A DNA stretch of 64,000 nucleotides, from the NCBI GenBank assembly GCA_028673005.1, contig CM054118.1, positions 62,739,401 to 62,803,400 on the forward strand. The letters run 5' to 3'. This document shows, in pieces, positions 33,232 to 45,546 of the stretch. The position numbers and the translations under genes were made by a program. The notes under the pieces were generated by a model. That model worked only from the letters and a program-made list of their open reading frames with translations, was not told where the DNA came from and did not search any database. Source of the stretch: Tanypteryx hageni (taxonomy: Eukaryota; Arthropoda; Insecta; Odonata; Petaluridae). How positions within the stretch are numbered: the stretch's first letter is position 1; the number at the start of each line of letters is the position of its first letter.

Positions 33232-33330
33232 CAGTTGTTCCCAAACTAGGTGCCGCGGCTGATTTTTATGGGTGCCGCTAAAAATTTTGTTTGGTATTTA
33301 AATCAGAGATTTGGATGACTTGATAGGTAA
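33232..33330. mobile_element. Partial hAT MITE, second copy
   Basis: CAGTTGTTCCCAAACTAGGT directly follows the CTCTAGAA duplication of the previous MITE, so the earlier MITE landed exactly at the edge of this one. The right end was not found. Confidence 0.55.
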
Positions 33331-34807
33331 TTAGGCAGGGTTGCCAACCGGCCGTTTTTATCATCGAGACCGGTTGCCGGCTTGATGATTAAACTGGCCA
33401 TAAAATAAATGTACTTAATGAAAGCTATGACTGACATACGGTCCAGACGTGTTCATAAGGCGTTGTGCTATTACTGGTTTGCTGGAAAAAATGCTTAATA
33501 AACTATAATTTTAACAATGGGCTTGCAAATTTAAAAAGAAATTTAACAATGGGCTCTTGTGAGCCCAAGCGAGCCCACTACAGCTCACCACTGCATATAA
33601 TTGATTTTAATTTTACATATTAGACTGCAGTAGGATGGAGTCATCATGAAATTACTCAAAACTCCAGTCTGTTGGCTTGTATGGAAAATCTACAATTTTT
33701 ATAATATAACTATTTTGCTACAAATTTAGTGTTTCCTTATGTATTTAGAGATTTCAATTCAATGAATGAGTCAGCTTTGCATTTGCTGTGTATTTTTTAT
33801 AATTGACATTTCACATTGCAGTTTCCATCAGTTATGTAGTGTAAAATGTTTTTGTGATTCAAAGTTTCTCTATCCTGGTTAAGGTGGCCACCCTATCCTC
33901 TAGGGTTCAGAACTGATTCAGGTGGTTACTCTCCATTATTGATGAACAAACAAAGCAGTCTCACCTGCTTTCATGGGCATCCACTGGAACTTTTCCAGGG
34001 GGAGAGGGGGGGGGGGGCAAGGGGATAGGCAAGCTCCCAGAATCAGGTTTGGCAGGCTTAATATTTTAGTGGTTTGTTTCAAGCAGGGGGGCCCTATGCT
34101 TTCCTGACCTCAGAAAAATGACCATGTTAATCCCCTGATCTAACCAGACATCAATGGCTGTTTTCTCTTGACACAGGTCTGATCCAGAGGGAGGCAACTG
34201 GACCCCCTTGCTCCCCCCAGTGGACATTCATGCCTCCTTGGTTCACTTCATTATATTAAGAATATCTTCATGTTCACAATTATTTTGGTTGATTCTTAGT
34301 TATTATATGAACACAAAGTTGAAATTTTGTGACATTATTGATCTTTTAAGCAGGTTACATACATTCTTAAACCTACTAATGACTACAAAAATTAAAAGGT
34401 CATGTTAATGTTCATTGTTACCAAGGAGTGTTTACTCCTTGGCTCTTACTGATGCGCAGTTATATATTATAAACATTTGTGGCGAAATATATTTATAATG
34501 CTGTTGAGAGATCAATTAATAGGGTTATGTAGAAGGGGAAAGAGTATTTTGTCACATCAATTAATTTTCAAGCTAAAAGAGGGAAAATGACACTATCATC
34601 TATTCATTTCCAATCCTTTCGTTTAGTAAAAACTTATAGTATGTTATTTTTGAAAAGAGTGTTTGCGATTTTTTTCTGGCCCAAATCTCATTCCAGTGCT
34701 AATCTTTCCTCAACACTTAAAATCAGTGCTTGATCCATTCCATTTGCTTTTTATTGTTATAATTTTGTTTGAATGATAAAGTTGTAAATAAAACCTGATG
34801 CCATCTA

Positions 34808-36363
34808 CAGTCAACTTCGTTTATACCGGCCTCGGTTATAACGGATCTTCGGATATAACGGATTGTTTTTCATTCCCCTACGATTTTACTATGCTATAAC
34901 ATTATAACTACCTCGGTTATACCGGCCTTCTATATAACGGATCTTCGGTTATAACGGATTTCTGCGGCATTCCCTAGCATTAATTTTCCTCGGCTACAAC
35001 GTTTTTGACACGGGTCGTGGAAATTTCCCGAGTCCCTTTTCTCCGGCCTGGCTCACCGACTTCCTCTCTCCCCCCGCTTTCGTGTCGTCTCGCGCCCCGC
35101 TACTCCGTCGCCTGCGGAAGATTCCGTGAGGGCCGAAATTAATACGATGATGTGGACCATAACAACCATGGCGACATCCATCGAGTTCTCTGGCTTCGCC
35201 GAGATGATGAATGGTCTCCAGAACACCTTGGAGGCGCAGGCCCTCGCTTCCCGAGCGCCTCCCGACCCCGCATCGTACCCCACTACTCCCGCGCGCGCTA
35301 CGTGTGACGCGGGAGTAAATACGGAAAATATTGCGCGAAATAGAGAGAAGTTAGCGAAATGGACCTGCCGCTTCTCCAGAATGAGCGTGTGGTGTGTCCC
35401 CCGGAGATGAGACAAGCTGTCGAAGTGCGCCACGTGTATAGATACCGTTTACTTACTTAAACTAAAGTGCAAGATGAGATTTAAATTTAATGGAATAAAT
35501 GATAAATGGAATTCATATGTAATAACTGTTTTTCTTCTGCAAATCCTTTTGTCTCGTACATAACGATTTTGATCGATACAGCTATACCAAAATTCCTCTG
35601 TTCTACTATCCATCATTTCCTTCCCTAGTTGTGGCCATTTAACACCAAGCTTACTAAGAATATGTTTCTCTTTTCTCGTCCGCTTCAGTTTTTCCTCGTT
35701 TTCTTTATTCACGGATTATTTTTTCTTTGGGAGGTGGGCCGAAATGATGTGCTGATGCTCGGTTTCCGTGCGTTTTTGCTTATTGAATCACCAGAAGCTA
35801 ATAGGCAAAGGCATATCTTTTCATTCTTGTAGCCATTGCAATCTCAATATACGTAACGTTATTTATCCTAGATATGTATAAAATATTTACGACATCCGTG
35901 GCATAAATTGCGCTATTCAACTGGCTCATCAGAAACTAAAACATCGCAAACGCGCCGAAATTATAATCACTGCGAGCGGACATGTATTAAAGCGTAATAA
36001 TGAAAATGGATCCTCGGAATTCACGTTGCATAAGGTATTGTTGCATATATTAACAAAATTTTCACTATTAATTATAAATAATCTATATTTTAATATTTTT
36101 CGACATATAACTGCCAATTATTAAAGTTATTATTATTATTCCATTTTGGGGATGTGTTCGTTAGTGTTAGTATCGAGAACAGTAATAATCTTACCTTAGG
36201 CGTATAAGACGCAAGCTTATTTTGGGGGTCATTTTTCTGAAAAAAGTGCGTCTTATATGCCGGAAAATACGGCAATTTCACCGAACCTCGGATATTACGG
36301 ACTTCGGTTATAACGGATTTTTGCCGCCCTCCCCTGGCGATCCGTTATAACCGAAGTTGACTG
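34808..36363. mobile_element. Pogo/Tigger-type element carrying a nested second element
   Basis: Inverted ends CAGTCAACTTCG.TTATA.CGG at 34808 and, reversed, CAGTCAACTTCGGTTATAAC at 36363, with TA on both sides (34806-34807, 36364-36365). The TTATAACGGAT phrase repeats several times inside each end. The left interior (34980-35430) is GC-rich with open frames but no domain. The right interior (35440-36272) is a reversed, truncated copy of the element at 24106-25384. Total 1556 bp. Confidence 0.82.
35440..36272 (-). mobile_element. Pogo-type element with Brinker-like fragment, copy 2, truncated
   Basis: The end CCGTATTTTCCGGCATATAA (minus strand from 36272) and the next 150 bp match the left side of the element at 24106. 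The match continues to about 35440. The minus frame 35449-35712 contains KHILSKLGVKWPQLGKEMMD and TEEFWYSCIDQNRYVR, better preserved than copy 1. The other terminus is missing. Confidence 0.72.
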
Positions 36364-37276
36364 TATATTGCTTGGATAAAAACATTGCTAAATGCTGAGA
36401 GTGAAAGTGGGCAACAGTACAGTATGCTATCCTACTGATTGTAATTTCATAGTAAGAGACATGAAAAATCAGCCCATTTTTGGATCATAAACATACTTTT
36501 GCACTAACTTGGCATAGAATTGAAGTCTCTCTAAAAAAAATAATCATTGTTCTTTAAGGGGTGTAAATGTCCAAGTTTTAAGTTTGTATCTTAATCCTAA
36601 CTTTTCTGGACAAATTCTTGTCTACTTCTGACAGATAGGGATTGTCTTACATGACCCTGCTGGAAAGCAGACATTTTGGCCGCAGAGGTCTCGTCAGTTT
36701 CAAGTGAAAAACATTATTTTATATATCCTTTGTTTTCAAATAATAGGTGATTTTTAACAAATTACCTGTGATGTTATTTATTCTTTAGAGAAATACAATG
36801 AAATCTATATTTTAAAACAGCAAAAAAACATTGTCACCACTATTTCAGAGCAAAAACAATCATCAGGTTTTTAAAATGGACTTTATTGGCATTATTTAAA
36901 GAATAATTACAATACTATCTTGTTTTGTATAGTTACAATTGGTGCTCTACTGATTTGAGTTTCTGGGATGGGACCATTGTTTTTGGATTGGATTCATTAT
37001 CAGACCATGGTTTCTTGACGGGAATTTAGAGAGAAATTTTCGAATTATTGAGCATTAAATGACTGATTTAAAATTTAAAAAAATACATATGAAAGCTATT
37101 TATGATTATATATAGCAAAGAACTTAGGACAGGGCTCCAGAAATACTCGCCCATTTGCTATAGGCATGTTAAAGGGCAGTGGCAAATAGATTTTTAGCCT
37201 AACCTACCACAAAATCAATTATGGGTGTGGATTTTATCAAGTATTATTTATGAATTAGTATTTATTTGTGTTTTTA

Positions 37277-37960
37277 GGCTGGTTTCCAAAGGAAACAGCC
37301 TTATGAAATGGTCCTCTGTGTATGTGTCCCCTACTAACAACTTTTGCATCAATGGACCAATTTTCATGAAACTTGGTAAGGCTCATGTTGCCAGGGCCCA
37401 CCTCGTGCTATATTTGGCCAAGATTGAAGTCCCAGGTTCAATTCCAGGAAAGTGTTTTCCCTATTCGTTTTACATAGAAAGTCTCAAATCCATTGTGCAG
37501 AGATGTTTTCTTTAATACATTAAAATATCTTAAAATTGTAATATCGTAGCAAGGCTTGTACTGTTCTAAGGGGAAAAGAATGTAGATTCTAATTCTTATC
37601 ACAGAATTTAGATAATTGATTATATTTTCTTGAAATTCTTCTAAAACATAGCGTCTTTGTGTTTTAAATTGCATTTTATTGGATTGTTGCCATGGAGATG
37701 ATTATTATCAAACTCATCCTGAGCATAGATGAGAGAACAAATGGGTTATTTTCTTTTCTGTCGACTACTCTTCAGCAATGGAGTTGATCCATAGATATTA
37801 GCATATTAAATTGTATGCCAATTTTTCTCTATCATAAATAAACTATGAATTACAAATGGTATCTATGGTATGAGAATTCCTTGGAATGACTAACTCATAC
37901 TGAAACATTTCCTGTCAATATAAGTAATCAATTCAGGGCGTCAACTTTGGGAAACCAGCC
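37277..37960. mobile_element. Probable DNA-transposon remnant
   Basis: Left end GGCTGGTTTCCAAAGG and, reversed, right end GGCTGGTTTCCCAAAG form a short inverted repeat 684 bp apart. No clear target duplication. The first 25 bp also fold on themselves (GGCTGGTTTCC-AAA-GGAAACAGCC). Interior without domains. Confidence 0.5.
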
Positions 37961-38024
37961 TGCATTAGTCCTGGTTTGGACTCCTTGTTTGACCCCTAGC
38001 TTAGGAAAAACTTGGTGAAATGCA

Positions 38025-38400
38025 ATGAGTGGCATATGGCTTTATATGGAGCAGAAAAATGGAAACTTAGGAAACTCAATACTTGGGAAACTTCAAAATA
38101 TGGGATGAAGTATGCTGAAAATAAATGAAGTATTAAGAAGAGTAGAGAGAAAACCGATAACGCTAATGATAATATATAAGAAGATTGGACATTTCCTGTG
38201 GAGAGATTCCATGATTAAAGATGCGATTGAAGGAAAAATTGAAGGCAAAAGATGAAGAGGAAGAGAAAGGTTTTAGTTGATAAACAACTTGAAAAACTGC
38301 CAAGATATGAAGACTGTTGTGGAGGACAAAAGGATGAAGAGCCTGTTTTACCATAATTACAGAACAATCTGCAGACAGATTACTAATGATGGTAATTTTA
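38025..38400 (+). pseudogene. LINE reverse-transcriptase C-terminal remnant
   Basis: The frame MALYGAEKWKLRKLNTWE, followed after a frameshift by KINEVLRRVERKPITLMIIY, then KIGHFLWRDSMIKDAIEGK and IEGKR.RGRERF. This is the usual end of many insect LINE ORF2 proteins (ALYG.E.W.LRK...NEEVLRRV...GH.LR...GK..GKRGRGR). Several stops. 5' part absent. Confidence 0.75.
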
Positions 38401-38762
38401 TAGTCTGAAATAAAACATTTTCATAATAATGACCATTTTTTGCACAAGTTAATGATTCCAAAGTAAATGGGAAACAGTGGGGAACTACAAACTTTCAGCC
38501 ACCCATGAAAATAATTGTTGGGCCCCTTGATAATTCACCACTGTTATGTCTGTTGTGAGGTAAATGCACACATTTCAAATAACATGTTTAGAGGAAAATG
38601 AGTATAGTTTCTTAACAACACATTTATGGCAATGTATACACAAATTTTGATTTTATTATTTTCTGGTGAAAAAATGAAAAAACCTTAGAAAAATGTTAAG
38701 CAGCAGTCAAAATACCACTGGAGGTTTTTGTTTACTAGATGGGACCAGAGGCTTGTCTAGAA

Positions 38763-39236
38763 CAGTGGTTTCTTAACCTTTTTCAACTTACTCCCCTTTC
38801 TGATCTTCTAAGATCCCCATGCCTCCCTTCTGATCATCTAAAACCTCCACGCCCCCCTCCTTCCCCCAGAAAATTTTCTTTTATGTTTTTAAGGGTTTTG
38901 ATCATAAAATTATCAGTAATAGTAACCAGTTTTTTATGACATAGGTTTCTAAGTGTTTCTAAGCTGAGCTGAGTTTATATAGTGAATTATAAACTGTTCA
39001 TTTTTTGTTTCGACGCACAATTCACAAATCCATTCATCTGTTATGGAAGTGATAAGTTGACAGAGCATTTGTATACATCAGCACAAGACTTTTATGATCT
39101 AAACAGGTATAAAATAAATAAAAAATATTAAAGCGGATAAATTTAGAAAAATGAGACAGCTGATTTGGTCCAAAATGCCTTGAGTTTTCCCTAGAACCCT
39201 TCGAGGGGGACACACTCCACAGGTTAAGAACCACTG
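38763..39236. mobile_element. hAT MITE, 474 bp
   Basis: Ends CAGTGGTTTCTTAACC (left) and CAGTGGTTCTTAACCTG (right, reversed) with perfect 8 bp duplications GTCTAGAA at 38755-38762 and 39237-39244. C-rich left interior; no coding capacity. Confidence 0.9.
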
Positions 39237-39597
39237 GTCTAGAATCACCTTTCCCAATTATCAGAACACTTGCACACCCAAATAATACTCGAGGTTTGGA
39301 TCTGAGAATTCCTCCACTACCTGAGGCTACAGGTATATATTCTCTTCAAAAAGTACATCACCACAGACAAATATTCCAATAACATCCTACAGGATATTTG
39401 GTTATTTAATAACTTTTAATAAAAGATAGTCTTTCAAATACCTTCCATTCTATAATTGCTATTCTTATTTTCAGAACAAATTACCATATTAACCTGAAAG
39501 GAAGATGACTTCGAATTTAAAATGACCACAATAAAAAAACGTCTATTCAGGAAAAAACTTTGCAATACCAATTTCTTAAATAACATATGATGGTAAC

Positions 39598-39824
39598 CAG
39601 TGGCGGCTCGTAGCTAAAATTAGTGGGGGTGCTGCGCATCTTTTTCATAAACTGGGGGATGGCTACTGAAGTACTGACATTAAGCTTAAGGAATATATAT
39701 TGTACTACAAAAATAAAGAAAGAATTAAAGAAAAAAGGACTCGTTATATTAAATGTTATCGATAATATCAAGTGAAAATAGGGGGTGCTGCAGTTCCGCA
39801 GTGCCTATACACGAGCCGCCACTG
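39598..39824. mobile_element. hAT MITE, 227 bp
   Basis: Inverted ends CAGTGGCGGCTCGTAGC and, reversed, CAGTGGCGGCTCGTGTA. Perfect 8 bp duplications ATGGTAAC at 39590-39597 and 39825-39832. Distinct family from the GGTTCTTAA MITEs. Confidence 0.92.
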
Positions 39825-40444
39825 ATGGTAACTTTGTGCCATCTGCTAATGCTGCCAGCACTACAGTAATGTGGATTTTTTTTATTCCCCCAAGTTTTTA
39901 TATTATTTTTTCGCCTTTTTTGTTAACTGGTAATTGGATGACATGTCAAAAATAGGTGTATCATCTGCATTGCCCATTTGGCTCAGATAATCATGAATTT
40001 TTCACAACGTATACATTACATGCCTCTGGAAAGAAATAAGGTTGCCCGTGTAGTCAGAAAGTAAACATTGGCAAAGAGAAGTTCTTTGTCGCAGGCAAAA
40101 ACCATTACAAAATCATCCGTACACACCATAGTATAGTTTCATTATTTTTAATACAAGCTGTATTTTTGTTTTTAGGAACAAGATCAATTTTCTACTGAAT
40201 TTTTTTGTTGTATTTGATTTTTTTATGAAATCAATTTTTCCATCCAAATTAATTACAATAAGTGAGCCAAAATAAAAAAATGTAAAACAATATAACCCAA
40301 CTAAACCAAACCCAATTCTATTAATGTTATAAATTTTGAACAGAAAGTTCAATCCCCTTCCATTATGGGTTAATGTAATATATAGGTAGATGTCCACACA
40401 GGGCCTCCTAAACCTTCATCCCTTTCCTCCTCTGTGGTATTATA

Positions 40445-40826
40445 CAGAGTGATTTAAAAGGCATGCAATCCAGCATTTAGGTGTCTTACAGAAACGGTCA
40501 ACCAGTCGCGAAATCATCGTATTTAATGAGAGACAGGAGCATCAGGATACCTCCCCTGAAATGCTTCTTGCACCTGTGCATATGACCGAGTTGCAAAATA
40601 ATTTTCAATTATAAACATCCGCTGTGCCTGGGAAAACAAAATGTTGCTCCCACTGCAGACAAAGGACTACTGGCGCTGGATGGGACACATGACACTACCC
40701 GTCAGTGACTGTGAGTCATTGCGACACAGGTGGTACCAACTGTTGCCCACAAGAAAAGTTCCAACACGTTGTCATGGATTACCAAGCAACTAAATGTTGG
40801 GTTATGTTAACTTTTGTATCACCCTG
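40445..40826. mobile_element. Mariner-like MITE or remnant
   Basis: Ends CAGAGTGATTTAAAAGG and, reversed, CAGGGTGATACAAAAG are inverted, with TA on both sides (40443-40444, 40827-40828). 382 bp, no recognisable frame. Confidence 0.65.
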
Positions 40827-43026
40827 TAGTTCCACTACTGATGAGAAGTAAATGAAACAACAAAATTTTCCATATAATCTTTTTTTATTCACAAAATTTC
40901 AAAGCAGAAATAATAAGTGATATTTTTTTCAAAATTAATAATTTAATTCCAACAATGAAAAAAGTGATTTAATGCAGGAAAAATCTGATGCAGGAAAACG
41001 TTTCTTAACAATGACTTTCTCACAAATATTCCTATATAGTCCAAATAGTAACTTAGGGTCAAATATACTAACTACATAAGCATAAAAACTTAAGAGATCA
41101 AATTCCAATCAAACTAAACAAAATGATACAATTATTAAATTGAAGATTCACATCAATCAGTTTCAAAATAACTTGTATAATAATTGCGTTAGGACGTTTG
41201 CCATTATTTAGATGCTACTTACAAGTGTTTTTCAGCAGAATATAATTAATAACATTGTTGAAGCACAAATATTTCAGCTATATTCCATTCACACACTTTG
41301 CCTGCACAAATACATGATGGAATAAAAATACTTTTGTACCTTGCACATAAAAAATTGACAATGGAAGTGAGAAAAGATAAATGGATACTTACCAAACTGT
41401 TTTTACATTATATTATACATATTCTAAGCCAATTTAACAATATTTATAAATTTTAAATATTCACAAAAATGTCAACAACTTATTGCTTATAAAAGGTATA
41501 TAAAGAGTGACAGTTTCCTACAACCAAAAAAAGAATACTACATGCCAAAAATAGTACATCACCACAATCAGATAATGAAGCATTTACCAATGCTGATGTG
41601 ACTGTAAACACCATCATTATCAAATTTGACACTTTATAACAATTATCTATATTTGCATTAACATTTTACATACAACCTTCACTGATTTAGATAAAAAATA
41701 CAGTGAAAAGTGCAGCATCAATGAGAGGTTGTGTAAAGATTGTAGATAAATACAAATTCTGCAGTTGAAAAAGAGTAACTGCAATGTAAATTAACTAATA
41801 TTGCTTACAAGGAGATTTAAAGAGCTCCTGTTTGGAATGGGCAATTTGCAGTCACAAAATCCATTGGGAAATAACTGAAAATGCTACGAATGAAATGCAA
41901 AGAAGCCAAAATAAAGATTAGAGTTTGTTCCCTAGAAATATCGATAAATGGTTTCCTTTGAAAAACAAATTAATTTAATTCTTTATATTTTACATATACA
42001 AAACTTAGTCCATGGCATAATTACATATTAATAACAGAAAGAAACAAAAGTTACTCATTTAAAACAAAAAGTATTCGAAAGATTAAAAAAAATATACTTG
42101 CCCCTTCCAAAATTCTCTATTGCTAGTCTTGGTCACTGGGATGCATTAGAAAATACATCTGTATTGACTATGAAAAATTATTTGCTCATTGGGAGCAATT
42201 GGTTATTGCAAATAAAATGATCGCATAATTTGACTAGAAGGCTAATTTACTCGACACAACCATGAATATTAAGTAATGTACAGCAAAACTGCCCAAAAAC
42301 AATATCTTTGTAAAATAACTTGATAAAAAAATCTCTTCCAAATTCTGAGTCAGGAATGCATAACACTGATTAGGAAAATTCATAATAAGGCTTTTCGCTG
42401 CCCCTTAGAATGCATGGAAATTTGTGGCTAGTGAAGATTTTCCGTAGGGAGGTTATCACAATGTGTCTACCTAATAAAATAATCTTTTAATATTATTTAT
42501 TCATATCAATATTTTAAATACAAGACCTAAACTGCTATGCTATATCTTTAAAAGTGTAGGGTTTGAAACCAGCAAGCATTGCAAAGTATTATCTTAAGAT
42601 GTCATAAAACCTTCTGTGAAAAAGTTCTACTTATTTTTACACAAAATATTTTACCAATACCAAGGCAAATTAGTTTTCTGTTAAAGAAAGAAAATAGAAT
42701 AATTTTAAACAAAATAGATGACCGCATAATAGTTTTACCCCAAGAATAATTTAGAAATAATAAGATGCACCTACTTATCAATATGCATAGTTTGACGACC
42801 GTTCAATCATCCACAAGGTTAATATTTATAGAGAGGGTAATTATTGGTATGGACACTTTAATTATAAATTATTTTCACAACCAAATCTTTCAACATTCAA
42901 AAACTATCTGAAATTACCAATACTTTGAGAATAAATTAACATTTAATAAAATACTTGTAATGTCATCATATTTCCCAATTTTGACTAACCTACAGGATAT
43001 ACTCTAAAAGGTATGTTTTCAAAATA

Positions 43027-43519
43027 CCGTAATTTTCCAATTATAATATGCATCCAAGTTTTCACGAGTGGTTTATAATACGCACCTAAATTTGTAGTAA
43101 TAAGATCAATTTAACCCAATCAGGATTTAGTGAAGATGATTATGAACTTTTAGTATAATATAAAATGCCAGTTTACCAAAGTTCCAACTACGTACTGATT
43201 ATATTAAGTAAGCATAATAAATACATATTACAAATCTAAAATGTTTCTCTTCTTGATTGTTTCTTCTGAAAATCAGCTTTATAAAGGCTGAAAGTAAAAG
43301 ATAATCTTATTTTTGCTTTTGAAACAAAAATTTAACTAGAAATTTCATTGAAATGCAACATGAATGACATATATGCTTAACCAGTGACAATGTGCCGGGA
43401 AATAACTATTGTTTATCAGTTGAAAGAAATGTTTGCATTTGTTACCATGTATAAATGCACCCTAACTTTTTGGTCAACTTTTCATGAAAAAATTACATAT
43501 TATACACAGAAAATTACAG
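43027..43519. mobile_element. MITE with TA duplication
   Basis: Ends CCGTAATTTTCCAATTATAA and, reversed, CTGTAATTTTCTGTGTATAA, flanked by TA at 43025-43026 and 43520-43521. 493 bp, non-coding. The ends recall the CTGTATTT..CATATAAG family at 24106. Confidence 0.7.
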
Positions 43520-44736
43520 TAAAAGGAAAATGTGCCATGCAATAAAAACAAAAGAATTAGCAAAGAAATTTCATGTCATGATAATGAGGCCATAGATACA
43601 TTGTCCCTATAACTATTTGGTATTCAAGTTATTTAGAATATATGAATAGTAATTGAAATTTCGGTGTTATGTTCGACACCGCTATGCAATAACCATAGGG
43701 TTTTGTACATTGCATGTCTGAAGCCAATTTGAGCAAGTATTTTTGTACTCACACTATTTTGCAGATTAAATACTGCTGAATACCATAGTAAAAAGAAAAG
43801 ATTGCATGAGGATTATTTTTCTAGAAATTTTTAGAAATAAAAATTGTTCAAATATTAATTTGGAGGAAAAGTTCTAATAGATATACAAAATTGAGGGATA
43901 TATTTATTTAGTAATTTTAAAAATAGTTAATAGCTTTCGATTACGGATAGTACTAGAAAATTTTCCAGTGATAACAAAATTTAAACACTAAAATTAATTT
44001 TTCATTTGTATGAATTCACAATGCAAAACATTCATTGTATTTTAAACATAGAAACTATATTTTAAAATATCTTACCAACTAAATGTATTTAAATCTAAGA
44101 AAACAATACAAGAAGCTAATTCAAAAAGTGAAAGAATGGTAAATATCGCAAAAGACTAATAATGTCACTATAAACTAACCATTTCTTTAATAAGAGCAAA
44201 ATTGGTCCATCTCTATTAGGACATTGCTAGTCTTGAAGTATTATTCCCCTACAAAATAAAGTAAAATAATCAAATTCAAATGATATATATGTAGTATGCT
44301 ATTATTGAAATAGGGTTGTTGGACAGTCAGGAATTACAAGGCAATGATGGAATCAATGTCATTCCTTTCTTCACAGCCAACAAGAACTCTTTATCCAATT
44401 CCACATATAATAATGACCGAAGCTTATAATGTTTACTGAATGCAATTAAAATAATTCAACTAAAAGGCTCATTGATCCTCAAACAGATAAAAAAAGCACA
44501 GTAAATTCACAAGTGTATCAAAAGATGAAGTAACAGGAAGGTCTAACAATGTAAACATTCACTCACACATCATTCATAAGCTGAGACAGTCTCAATCATT
44601 TCATTTACAACAATAAGAACTAACACCATCATGAAGCATTCCAGAAAATATAGTCAATACTATTTAGCCACGTATGCTATCAAATCGTTATTGATTGGAA
44701 TATTGGTCATTAAGATTTTGCAAACCGATCATTTAA

Positions 44737-44821
44737 CCTTTATCGGCCATGCATACACTTGAATGTACACAAAATGTAGGCGCTGTTGGCAGGCGGGCAT
44801 TTTAAATCTGTACGATAAAGG
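44737..44821. mobile_element. Tiny piggyBac-like MITE, 85 bp
   Basis: Inverted CCTTTATCG ends lie directly inside TTAA tetranucleotides at 44733-44736 and 44822-44825. TTAA target duplications are the hallmark of piggyBac-type elements. The inverted repeat is short, so assignment rests mainly on the TTAA. Confidence 0.55.
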
Positions 44822-45349
44822 TTAAATTATTCCCCAATATCCTATACACTGTTTATCCACACACTATTGAACTTACATTCATATCATGGAGAAAACCAAT
44901 GAGTACTAATAAAGAATTACATCGAATTTCCATTTTCAATAACATTTAAGCTAAGCTTCAATCCAAAAAGCCAAGCTCAAACTTTTGTACATCTAACTGT
45001 GCTCCATTTGTGACACACCCGATTCAACATCAAAAAGGAAAGTAATCGTACATAAACATAAATATATAAACAAAGACAAAACATACAACATAAAATTATC
45101 CTATGTTTACTCTTATTGATGGTAATTACAGAGTTATTTTACACAGTGGAGTTGTGCAAAAATAAAAAAAAATCGTTTTATAGTCACAGACATCCAATTG
45201 AATATGACTGATCTGATTGCATGGAATTCTCTCCCATTTTCTTCACATTCAAAATAACTTCATGCATGAAATTAACTTCACTTTTGGTCAGTCAAGCATT
45301 CATAAAAGTTCTCACAGGGCATAAAAAAGAAGAAATACAATTCAAGACA

Positions 45350-45546
45350 TCACGTGTTAATGCGCATCTTTGATTCTTCCCAATATTCCACATATTCGTC
45401 ATCTTCATCGCCTGATGAATTTTCTCTTCTGTCATTTTCATTGTCTGAGTCACAAGAGTCAGATGACTGTTCCTCATCAGGATCATAATAAATCTCTGCA
45501 CCAGGAAATATATACCGATTTGGAAGGAGGTGATAATATGAATTCT
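45350..45546 (-). CDS. Sirt1: Sirt1 last exon: ESA segment and acidic tail
   Basis: Encodes [20 protein letters not shown], then an acidic tail ([29 protein letters not shown]), then TGA. It matches the human LPPNRYIF.GAEVYSDSEDD segment that folds back on the catalytic core. The acceptor is TTTTCAG|AG. Confidence 0.92.

Larger units (their letters stand above)
40884..45349 (-). other. Sirt1: Probable long 3' UTR of Sirt1
   Basis: The 4.5 kb after the Sirt1 stop is uniformly AT-rich and holds few repeats compared with the intergenic DNA to its left. At its far end the minus strand has AATAAA (40884-40889). Other AATAAA sites occur earlier (for example about 43905 and 42490), so shorter forms are possible. 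Two MITEs lie inside (43027-43519 and 44737-44821). The extent is inferred from composition and signals only. Confidence 0.4.

Noticed and set aside
35053..35433. 126-codon minus frame and 94-codon plus frame
   Set aside because: Both lie in the GC-rich interior of the pogo-type shell and mirror each other. Neither shows a transposase motif.
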